Source: Endotrypanum monterogeii (Eukaryota > Euglenozoa > Kinetoplastea > Trypanosomatida > Trypanosomatidae). Taken from it: 64,000 bases of DNA. The translations under genes were made by a program, and so were the position numbers. Within the stretch, counting starts at the first letter, position 1. Each line of letters begins with the position of its first letter. Shown here one piece after another: positions 52,688 through 61,090 of this stretch. The DNA is taken from assembly GCA_000333855.2 (NCBI GenBank), contig CM007344.1, positions 239,250-303,249 on the forward strand, in the 5' to 3' direction. Below the pieces are notes generated by a model. That model did no database searches and was not told the origin of the DNA. It saw only the letters and a list, made by a program, of their open reading frames with translations.

Positions 52688-52724
<37 letters not shown>
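52372..52724. repeat. (TA)n array interrupted by an assembly gap
   Basis: TA dinucleotides run into the N block at 52413 and resume at 52688 in the same pattern, so the gap is probably an unassembled TA tract. Confidence 0.9.
52413..52687. other. Assembly gap (275 N)
   Basis: Run of N flanked on both sides by TA repeats, 80 nt upstream of the YL1-like start codon. The 5'UTR and acceptor of that gene may be partly hidden here. Confidence 0.99.
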
Positions 52725-52726
<2 letters not shown>

Positions 52727-52767
52727 TTGAGTAAGAAAAATAGAGCATACTCTATTGTCATTAAGTC

Positions 52768-53748
52768 ATGGAATGGGCTGATGATGTCGTCAACCGACCG
52801 CGACGCGCCAATGCGGGTAATCGTCTGCAGGAGTTGTTGCAGAATGGTTTGGATGAAGAGGAAGAAAAGGCGCTTCAGGCACTGAGCGACGCCTCCTCTG
52901 ACACCAGCTTTACACTAGGTAGTGATGAGGAAACAATTGACGAGATCGAGAGTGACTTCGACGCTGAAGAGGTTGGTGGCACGCTGGAGGGGGAGGCAGT
53001 GGAGACAGAGGCATCTGTGCGCCGTGCCGAACGGCAGAAAAGGCAGCTGGAACGACAAAAGAAAATTCAGCGTTCGCAGCACTTCTGCAAGATGGCGGCA
53101 CGTGATCGAGCACAACGACTGCAAAGCACAAGGACGCAAAAGAAAAGGCAGCGCAGCAGCAACACTAACAGCACTAACCGGATTTCTCGACAGCGGCAGC
53201 CACAGAAGAACGGTGCCGTCTCTGAGAATAAGGAGGAGGAGGAGGAAGAGGAGGAGGAGGAGGACGGAAGCGTCGACGCCATCGACCTGCGCCAACGGGT
53301 GCGACATCGACCTCCCCCGACAATTCCGTGCAGTCAGCGTCTTGCGGAAGCCCACGCTCGTGCCGCAGCCTTGCGAGCAGCGCAAGCTGCTTCAGAGTCC
53401 CCAGGGGGTGGTACCACGGACGAAAGAGACAATAAGAGCGCGGGCGCCGGCGTCATGCACGCACACGAAGGACTCAACGAGCGCAAGACACGGCAGCGGG
53501 CACGGCGCCAGCAGCACACACGTTCTTCAGCGCGGCGCTCTGGATGGGAAACAAAGGGGGGGTTGTCTGTATTAGACGACAGCAATGTGCCTGATCCGCT
53601 ACCGGTCTTTGTTTCCCCACGCATAGCGCTCTACGAAGGCGTCTGGCAGCGAGTGAGGTATAGCAGCGGGGCGTCTGTCCTTCAGCGCTTCCGCGTCCCA
53701 ACCGTGGTGTCCTTCTCTGCAGAACTTCCTCCAGTGCTGCAGCACTGA
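52768..53748 (+). CDS. YL1/Vps72 (Swc2)-like subunit of a SWR1-type remodeller
   Basis: 326 aa. YL1/Swc2 is the histone-binding subunit that delivers H2A.Z-H2B to the SWR1/SRCAP complex in the nucleus. The N-terminus carries the family signature: RRANAGNRLQELLQ (residues about 13-26), then acidic EETIDEIESDFDAEEVGG (about 54-71), then a basic helix SVRRAERQKRQLERQKK. This is the order of the H2A.Z-binding YL1 N-domain. A poly-Glu run (about 154-165) follows, then basic low complexity. The short C-terminal YL1_C motif is not evident; instead the C-terminus has PVFVSPRIALYEGVWQR. The ATG at 52768 is the first after the gap. Confidence 0.75.
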   Translation: MEWADDVVNRPRRANAGNRLQELLQNGLDEEEEKALQALSDASSDTSFTLGSDEETIDEIESDFDAEEVGGTLEGEAVETEASVRRAERQKRQLERQKKIQRSQHFCKMAARDRAQRLQSTRTQKKRQRSSNTNSTNRISRQRQPQKNGAVSENKEEEEEEEEEEDGSVDAIDLRQRVRHRPPPTIPCSQRLAEAHARAAALRAAQAASESPGGGTTDERDNKSAGAGVMHAHEGLNERKTRQRARRQQHTRSSARRSGWETKGGLSVLDDSNVPDPLPVFVSPRIALYEGVWQRVRYSSGASVLQRFRVPTVVSFSAELPPVLQH

Positions 53749-54329
53749 GGGGGGAGGATATAACCTCCCTCCCACCCCGCAAAAAAAAATAAAAATATAT
53801 TTAAACATTGGAGAGTGCTCGTGTGCTCATCTTTGTCCCTCTGCTCTTTTTGTTGTTGTTTTCGAGCTCTTACGTGAGGAGCTGTGCGGATGGAGGGGGG
53901 AGGGGGCTGATCGAAGAGAGTTAATTCTGCGTCTCTCCCCTCCCCTCCCTGATCACCATACACTGCTTTGAAATGCCACTACTGAAATGGAAAAAAAAAT
54001 TGCAACTAGCCAACGGGTTCTTTGGAGGCACCGGACCCTGACGACTCAGTGGCATTCGATGAAGTGATGGACCTATCCGCATGTGGCGCAGCACCTCGCC
54101 TTTCATACAACCAGCCCGTTTCGAGCCACTCTCTTCTCCGTTCCTCTCTATTCCTCATCCATCCGAAAAATATATATATATATTTATACTTTCATTTATT
54201 CATTCACCTTCGTACAGCATATCTCACGCAGTGCGGAATTTCCTATTCAACGCCTCTTTCTCCCCTCCCAGAGGTCCTCTACACAGACATATATATACCT
54301 CAAATAATAAACTCCAGCAACAAAACAAA
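53749..54329. other. Intergenic ahead of eIF1; acceptor at 54270-54271
   Basis: A-runs (53780-53790, 53990-53999), AT-rich 54165-54190 and the tract CGCCTCTTTCTCCCCTCCCAG ending at AG 54270-54271, about 59 nt before the eIF1 ATG. Open frames here are AT/CT-rich and not coding-like. Confidence 0.65.
54250..54271 (+). promoter_or_regulatory. Predicted spliced-leader acceptor for eIF1
   Basis: Compact C/T tract followed by CCCAG. The next ATG downstream is that of eIF1 at 54330, and the in-frame ATG at 54081 lies upstream of the splice site. Confidence 0.75.
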
Positions 54330-54653
54330 ATGGAGGATACTGTCGAGACAATTATCAACCAGCAGCGCGAGACGGAACGCGCTGTCCTGGGTGGACAGAA
54401 GGTACACATTCGTGTGCAGCAGCGAAAGGGTAAGAAATTTGTGACCACCGTGCAAGGGCTCAACCAAAAGCTGAACTTCCGCCGCATCAACCGCGAGTTC
54501 CAGCGCCGCTGGGGTTGTAACGGAACGGTGATCCAGAGCACAGAGGCGGGCACCGTCATCCAGCTGCAGGGTAACTGGAGTGAGAAAATTAAACAGTTCC
54601 TCCTAGAAGAGCACATGGCGACAGAGAACAACCTCGAAATTCACTCACTATAA
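54330..54653 (+). CDS. Translation initiation factor eIF1 (SUI1)
   Basis: 107 aa, the usual eIF1 length. eIF1 binds the 40S P-site region and enforces start-codon selection. The conserved core is intact: KVHIRVQQRKGKKFVTTVQG (residues about 27-46), NREFQRRWGCNGTVIQS, then AGTVIQLQGNWSEKIKQFLL and a C-terminal strand LEIHSL. The ATG follows an A-rich leader (CAAAACAAAATGG), a favourable context. The frame is open another 83 codons upstream to an ATG at 54081, but that part has no family similarity and lies before the acceptor AG. Confidence 0.95.
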   Translation: MEDTVETIINQQRETERAVLGGQKVHIRVQQRKGKKFVTTVQGLNQKLNFRRINREFQRRWGCNGTVIQSTEAGTVIQLQGNWSEKIKQFLLEEHMATENNLEIHSL

Positions 54654-55068
54654 GAACAAAAACAAACAAAAATTTGGAAATTTGGCCCCTTTGCTCATAT
54701 ACTTTGGGGAGGGTTTTCTATATGCGTCTGTGCGTGCGTGTGTGCGTGTGTGTGTGTGTGTGAGCTCTGCGGCTCAAGCACGGGAGGGGGGGGGGCGTGT
54801 TAGTGTTCTCGGGGACTGTGTACATCACTACCAAGCCTCCTCTCTCTCCCCCCCCATCCCTCGCTTACCTCTGCAGCTTCACCCATCGCTGGCGTGAGAA
54901 TATATCACGTTCCTTCACGACGCTTTCTGTTACTGTTGGCGAGTGGTGTCTGGTATTGTATTGGTGTTTCACGCTCCCCCTTGGTTCACTCGTATGTGTG
55001 GTATGCTGTTTGAGGTCTCTATTGTCGACGTAATTCATCGAAAATGGAAAAGAAAAAGGGATAAAGAA

Positions 55069-55137
<69 letters not shown>

Positions 55138-56261
55138 TGGACGGGTGCATCTCTGTCATATATTTGGTGTTTTGTTGCGTCGGTGGGTGCGTCTGCGGGA
55201 ATGTGTTTAACGTATGGGGAGAAAAAAGACAGAGCATAGACTCTTCGACCTTCTTCAGTGTAATGGTAATAATTTGTTCGAAAAAAAAAATGAGCGAGCA
55301 TCACAGGGGGGGAGGGTGCTTCCATCCAACGCTCTAAGGCTTGCCTCTCTGGCCTTCCCACGCCACCTACCTCACCACAACTCTGACTTGTTAGAGACGG
55401 TGGAGCTTATCGCTCAGTGGCGGCAGACGCTGAACGCGTGACAGAAAGATGCCACACAAAAAGGGGCTACGAAAGTATTAAGAACTTATCTGCTACCCAA
55501 GTCCATGAGCCACCGCCCTCTTAAGAGGGTCCCCCGCCTTTTCTTCTTCGGCAATGATGTGTTCTCCTCTCTCGTACACACGCCTTCGCTTTCTAGCCAC
55601 CACGACTATCACTTTTCTGCTTCTCCCACTGAATCCTTTGACCGATGCGGCACCGATTTTTTTGTTGTTTTTGGATACTTCCCCCTCCTCCCTATTCCTC
55701 CCTACACACCCTTTTATCGATACCTGCAGTCTCTCCGTTTTTTTTTTTACTTCTTCCTTTTCGTTTCTGCCCTCCTCTGACTGTCTGCTCACCTGCCTGT
55801 GCCCCCCTCTCCTTTTCTCATATATATATATATATATATATCACTTCTTGCAAGCCCGTCACCTTGGCATTCGCCTGAGTTCACGGAAACACCCTCCCCA
55901 CGCCCCGCTTCGCTAATCACAGTGTCTGTCTGTCTGTGTGTTTGTGTGTGAGACGCCACAGCGCCCGCACCAACAACATCGACAACACCGACAACTGAAA
56001 AAAAAAGGAGGGAAAAGAAGAGAGCGCACAGAGAACACACGCACTTAACCTCCCCACTCGCACAAACACAAAAAAAAGGAAAAAAGGAGCATCCCCTTTT
56101 TTTTTTTGGCTCGTTTCGCTTTCGCGTCTACCTGTTTGTCTACCTTTCTGCGTGTGTATTCAGCCGAGGTTGTAGCGTGTACGTGCACTAGTCTGTGTTT
56201 GTGTGTAGCAAAAGAGGGAGAGAGGCGAGTGACGACAGCAGCAGAAAAAAAAACGAAGTGA

Positions 56262-56293
<32 letters not shown>

Positions 56294-57487
56294 CAAAAAG
56301 ACTAACGATCTTTATCCCTCTTTTTTTTTTCTTACAGGGGGTGACCAAGTGCCAGTGCAAAGAGTTTGTGTGTCTGTTTGGATTCGTATCGCACACATCG
56401 CCCCATTCATTCATATACACTGTCACCGCCACAAAACACCCTCACACCCACTCCCACACATCTACGTCCAGTCCCTACATATCCGCTCTGTTTCGTGTTT
56501 GATTTTGGTGGGGTCTTCAGCGCAGCAAAATCAGTGGAAGAATAAAACACACCCACACACAAATATATATTTATATATATCAAAAGCAAGCACGCTCCGA
56601 AGGCGCCTCTCATTATCAAGAGTATTGAACGGTGATTTGGATTGTCTCCTCTACTCCATCGATACACTTTCTAAGATTCTAGTCGCATCAAGAGAGCTCA
56701 CAGAGCGGCTCATCTGTTCATCTGTAAATATATAGATAAATATATAAACATATATATTTGAACAGTTGCAAAACCCGTCAAAGAGGAGCCTTTCTCTCTT
56801 GCTGGAGTTTCGATCCTACTTTGTGGGTTTTTTTTTTCCTTGCTATTGTTCTAGTGTGTCGAACGATTGATCTGTGCACGAGTGCTCGTTGGAGTGAAGG
56901 GAGACTTTCCCTTGGCGACGGTGATTATACACACACGCACACATATATATATATATATATATAAGTGTGTGTGTGTGCCTGTGTTTGGTGGAGTGTGTGT
57001 CTGGGTGTACGTGTTGTCTTCCTGAGTCAAGAAGGGCAGTACGGAGCAGACGATTTTGTGATCATCATACCTCTCCCCCTTCCCTTTCCGTCGGGAGCGC
57101 ACACACACGCACCCACACACACTACAAAGAAAAAAAAGAAAGAGCAGTATTTTTGTGTTTGTGTATCCAAAAGTATCTCTCCTAGGCAGGTTCACAGCCT
57201 GTTCTCGCTTTGTTTCTTCGCTAAATCTCTATTATTCCTTTGCATATTTATTTCATTGGTTGATCCCCGACTCCTCTACACTGACACGCACGTGTTCCCC
57301 TTCTCGAGACTTCTGTGTAAAGGGGAAAGAGAGAGAGGGGCGGTGCTCACTTCTCGGCCCGTCGTGTGCAGGTAGCGAGACCATCGCCACATGAAAATTG
57401 CGAAATTACCAGAGAAAGTCGAAACAAGAAACACGAAAGCGAAGTAAAAGGAAGAAAGACGCAAAAAAAAATTCTGTTGCTGCGACT

Positions 57488-57519
<32 letters not shown>

Positions 57520-57763
57520 AATCAGCACAAACTCAGTGGCTGCAGCAGCATCCTTTCTTTCTTTCTGATCGAGCACCCTCGTCTCCAACCCCAACGCCCC
57601 ACACACACACACGCAGACGCCATCAGAAAAGTTTCACAGCAGCGGAAGAAAGTGAGGACGGGAGGGGAGAAAACGATTGGCTGCAGTAGTCACGACAGAC
57701 CGACAAAAGAAGCATACAAACAAAAACAAAAAAAAAAACTTATAACGACTTCCGTCCCCGACA
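54654..57763. other. Long intergenic region (3.1 kb) rich in microsatellites
   Basis: Holds G-run 54785-54795, (TA)-(TG)n at 55069-55134, T-runs 55740-55748, TA arrays at 55819-55841 and 56262-56292, mixed TA/TG at 56943-56980, a second TG array at 57488-57518 and an A-run 57728-57740. Pyrimidine tracts (55675-55760, 57551-57569 followed by AG 57572-57573) give candidate acceptors for the RRM gene. No coding region recognised on either strand. Confidence 0.6.
55069..55134. repeat. TA-(TG)n microsatellite
   Basis: Short (AT)n followed by an uninterrupted run of about 26 TG units, the longest pure TG run in the window. Confidence 0.97.
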
Positions 57764-59287
57764 ATGCCCATCAATCCCGAATACATTCCCTTGCCGAAGC
57801 GTAAGGAAATGTTCGCTGTCACATCGTGGCGAGACTCTCCAGCGGTGAACACGACGCCGGCCGCGCATACTGGCGTGTCGCCTGGTCCCCATCCATCCTC
57901 CCTAGATGCCCTCCGTAGCAACAAGTGCCTGTCAGGTATCTACACGGCATCTGTAGCAGGTGTCATAACACTCCCCCCAGCATCACCACCGGTGGAGGAT
58001 GGGAAGGACATTCCCAAGACTAAGGTGCCGCTGCCGCCTGCCGCGGAGGTCACAGGGAAGAAGAAGAAGCGCAAGACCGCATCAGGGGCAACGGCGAGTG
58101 GAACAGGTACCGGTGCCCACTCAGAGGATGTAAACGACTTCTTCGTGCACATTCTTCTCCCCTCGTGTATCTCGGTGCAGACTCTCGAGTTTGAGTTGCA
58201 GGCGCAGACAACGCCGCTGAGAAGTATCGATGTGGGTCTGCCCAAAGTTTTGTTTCCACGCAAACCCCCTGGCGGCGACGCGAGCCCCCCAACAGCCCCA
58301 CACACCAAAACGATCCCCTCACCCTTCCGGACACCGGCCGGTAACCCGACGGTCAACGAGAAGGAACTCCCACCCATGTCTCTGCCTCCGGCCGACCTCT
58401 CAGAGCCGGCAGCGGCAGTGCAGACCAACGGTGAAGGCTCCGCCTTAGCCGCAACGGCGTCGGGTGGTCACCACGGTGAAGAGTATCAGGTATCGCTGCT
58501 GTTCGCAGAGAAGGCAGAGGCGGAGAAGACGGTGGCATTTGTGCAGCGCCGGTGGCCGACAGCTACCGTGTCCCTCGTTTCACGAAACCGCAGCGTACTC
58601 AACGCTACCCTGGTGCTGAAGGGTATGCCCAATCAAACGAAGACCGAGACGGTGCTCGTGGAGCTTCAAAAACTTTCCCATGCCCCATCGTATGTGCGTC
58701 TTCTTCGCAGCGAGCGTGGCGTCTTTAAGGGAGTCGTCTTCGTGAAATACTCTAACTGCGAGGTGGCAGAAGAATGCAAACTTCGGCTGGAAAAGTTTGC
58801 GCTCGGGGCACGTCCATTAAAAGTTGAGTTCAAGAAAAAGAGTACGGCGGCGTCGAATGCGAACGGCACTGTCAGCGAGAGCAAGCGCTCTCTACAGGAG
58901 CTGGTGCGCGAGCTTCGCGTGAGCCTAGAGCACGAGGGCTTTCACCTCTCTCGCACCGATGTGGCCAAGGAAGAGCTCAAGCTTCTGAAGCAGCTCTGCC
59001 AATCCTATGGGCTGCTATTCGATATGAATGATCACCAGGTGACAGTGCGGCGGGTGCTGGGGTCGAACGGCACCCCCAGCGAGAAACCCTCACCAGCGCT
59101 TCGGCCGCAGTCGACAGCCCCTGCCTGGGCCCCGGCTACGCCGGCACCACTTCGACCGATGGACTTCAAAGGCATCAGTCACTGGAAGGATATACGCAGT
59201 CAGGCCTCTACCCTTGGCATCATCCGTCCGCTGGGGCCGGAGGACGGCAAGCCGGCCTTCTCGGTGGGCCGCGGCCGACCTCTATGA
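57764..59287 (+). CDS. RNA-binding protein with RRM and R3H-like segment
   Basis: 507 aa. Residues 1-240 are Pro/Thr/Ala-rich with a Lys cluster (GKKKKRKTASG). An RRM spans about 278-358: RNP2-like LVLKGMP, a middle helix, RNP1-like FKGVVFVKY (aromatics at both expected positions) and a final strand RPLKVEFKKK. At about 370-432 a helical segment ending in LLKQLCQSYGLLFDMNDHQV and VTVRRV resembles R3H topology but lacks the Arg-x3-His pair, so single-strand binding by it is doubtful. The C-terminus (DFKGISHWKDIRSQASTLGI) ends in Gly-Arg-Gly-Arg. Such proteins regulate mRNA fate post-transcriptionally, the main control level in kinetoplastids. The ATG follows an A-rich leader. Confidence 0.8.
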   Translation: MPINPEYIPLPKRKEMFAVTSWRDSPAVNTTPAAHTGVSPGPHPSSLDALRSNKCLSGIYTASVAGVITLPPASPPVEDGKDIPKTKVPLPPAAEVTGKKKKRKTASGATASGTGTGAHSEDVNDFFVHILLPSCISVQTLEFELQAQTTPLRSIDVGLPKVLFPRKPPGGDASPPTAPHTKTIPSPFRTPAGNPTVNEKELPPMSLPPADLSEPAAAVQTNGEGSALAATASGGHHGEEYQVSLLFAEKAEAEKTVAFVQRRWPTATVSLVSRNRSVLNATLVLKGMPNQTKTETVLVELQKLSHAPSYVRLLRSERGVFKGVVFVKYSNCEVAEECKLRLEKFALGARPLKVEFKKKSTAASNANGTVSESKRSLQELVRELRVSLEHEGFHLSRTDVAKEELKLLKQLCQSYGLLFDMNDHQVTVRRVLGSNGTPSEKPSPALRPQSTAPAWAPATPAPLRPMDFKGISHWKDIRSQASTLGIIRPLGPEDGKPAFSVGRGRPL

Positions 59288-59357
59288 AGCAAACAGAAGT
59301 CTCGAAGGAATGTAATAGGGATCTCTGCCTACAAATGATCGAAAGAGAAGAGGGCGA

Positions 59358-59396
<39 letters not shown>

Positions 59397-61090
59397 GTGT
59401 ACGCGCCCAAATGTTTGTTCCGTAACTGGAATCACCACAGGCGAGAAACAGTTGTCGACTTCTCCCCTTTTTTGATGGTTGCATAATGGTAACTCGCTAG
59501 GCTATGGTATCTCAGTGTGCGTTTGAGGGAGGTTGGGGGTGGGTATGAAGTGGGAAGGACTAGAGAATGGAGGAGGAGAACTCGTTTCACTGGGTTGTTC
59601 ACTTACGTATTGATCTCATCACGACCACGCGTAATTGGCAATAAGCCTATGTATACAGTAACTTACAATGCACCCAGGGTAAGCCTTGACCTTCCTCTTC
59701 AGTCTCAGCCAACGAAGCGTTTTCTTTGTTTTCTTCTTTTGCCACACCCTCACCCTTCCACTTGGGCCATTGCCTTGCATTTTCCCCTCTTGTGTTTTTT
59801 TTCTCGTTGGTTGACTTCCTCAGCCATATTTCTTACTTAATAAAGTGTGTGCAACACCCTCACACACACACACACACACACATGCATGCATGCACAGCTA
59901 CACGCACGCGCGGAAAACATTAAAGTTTCCCTCCCCCTCTCTATCCTCCCCCTCCTCTCCCCTCCCCCTCCCCCCCCCCCTCCGATTTCTCTTTTATTCG
60001 TCTCCAAGACGAACATGGAGAGGAAAAAAAAACATGCAAAGTGGAAAAAAAGAAAATCGACACGCGCTCCGGCCTGTTCACCGTCGTTTTCTTTTTTTGT
60101 GGATGTATCACATAGGACGTGTGCCTGACCTCTTTACCTCATCACCCCTACTGCCCGCCGTGGCTCTTGGTCAAGACGCGTCTGCAGGTGGAGAGACCGC
60201 TAGTGAGCAATCGAAGAAGTGTGCCGAAATACATACACGGGTAGAGAGTCGAACACAAAAAAAAAAATCGACATTCGAAATATATATATATATATTTATT
60301 TATTTATTTATGGTGAAATACGGCTCTAAATGTGGCTGCTTCTGTGTAATGGAGTGGTGGACCTGGGGGAGGGGGCAGGCGATGAGGTGCTCTCCCATCT
60401 CAGTCCTGTGTGGATTCTCTTGAGACTGAAGAAAAGAAGGGACGTAAGCAAATCGAACTCAGGAGGGCATAGATGCTGTAGAGCCCAAAAAAAGGCGTGT
60501 AAGCCTACACAGAGAGAGAGAGAGACCTCATAAAGGCGCATGTGCCTTTGAGATTCGCGCTCGATAATGATACCGACGATATGTTTTCTTCCAATGTTTC
60601 CTTTGCTGCCCCTCTCTTTCCATGCACCTCACTCACCCCTTGACGGCGTGCCTCTTTCTCTTCCCCCCCCCCCACGCACACATACTCCTTCTGTTACTTT
60701 TTTTTCTAAACACATCCACGGACGCATCCTCTCACGCATGGATGCCGTTTATTTGTTCTTTCTGTGTTTTTTTTTGGGGGGTGGCGTTTTTGCTCATGTG
60801 CTTCCCTGTTATCTATCCCCTTTTTTGTGCATTTTTCTTTTGATATTACTCATCCACTCTCGTCTCTGCCCCACCTCCCCCTCATCCATCCCCCAGCATC
60901 ACCGACAGCGGTGCGCCTTGTTGGCACTGAGCCTGTCAAGTAGGCGTTCGGTGAAGTGTCGTACCCCTCATCCGCGGTGGGTATTGTCCCATCCTCATCA
61001 CCTTATCCCTGATTGCCCAAATCCCCCTCTATACAGACACACACACACACACACACACCACCATACTCACAAAAATAATTCCCCATTAGA
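59288..61090. other. Intergenic (1.8 kb) with GT, CA and TA repeats
   Basis: (GT)n at 59358-59401, (CA)n at 59861-59884 and TA/TTTA at 60277-60313. Two acceptor-like tracts occur: a very long C/T run at 59936-60000 with AG 60007-60008, and CCCCCTCTATACAG ending at 61035-61036, followed by (CA)n at 61038-61058 and the PHD-GNAT ATG. Confidence 0.6.
61020..61036 (+). promoter_or_regulatory. Predicted spliced-leader acceptor for the PHD-GNAT gene
   Basis: Pyrimidine-rich tract followed by ATACAG (AG 61035-61036), 54 nt before the ATG at 61091. Confidence 0.6.

Larger units (their letters stand above)
50468..52767. other. Long intergenic region (2.3 kb) with repeats and gap
   Basis: Contains T/A runs (50729-50740, 51077-51087), (GT)n at 51322-51350, AT-rich 51660-51740, C-run 52100-52109, (TA)n at 52206-52238 and the gapped TA array 52372-52724. 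Several pyrimidine tracts are seen (for example 50785-50835 and 51215-51250), but no ORF with coding character on either strand. Confidence 0.6.

Noticed and set aside
54081..54329. 83-codon in-frame N-terminal extension of eIF1
   Set aside because: It has no similarity to eIF1, is AT/CT-rich, and lies upstream of the predicted trans-splice acceptor at 54270-54271.
55082..55134. Regular repeat considered as a CRISPR-like array
   Set aside because: It is a simple TG dinucleotide repeat in a eukaryotic nuclear spacer, with no spacer-repeat structure.
59845..60423. 192-codon + strand ORF in the RRM to PHD-GNAT spacer
   Set aside because: Composed of CA-, C/T- and TA-repeat translations with no ordered domain.
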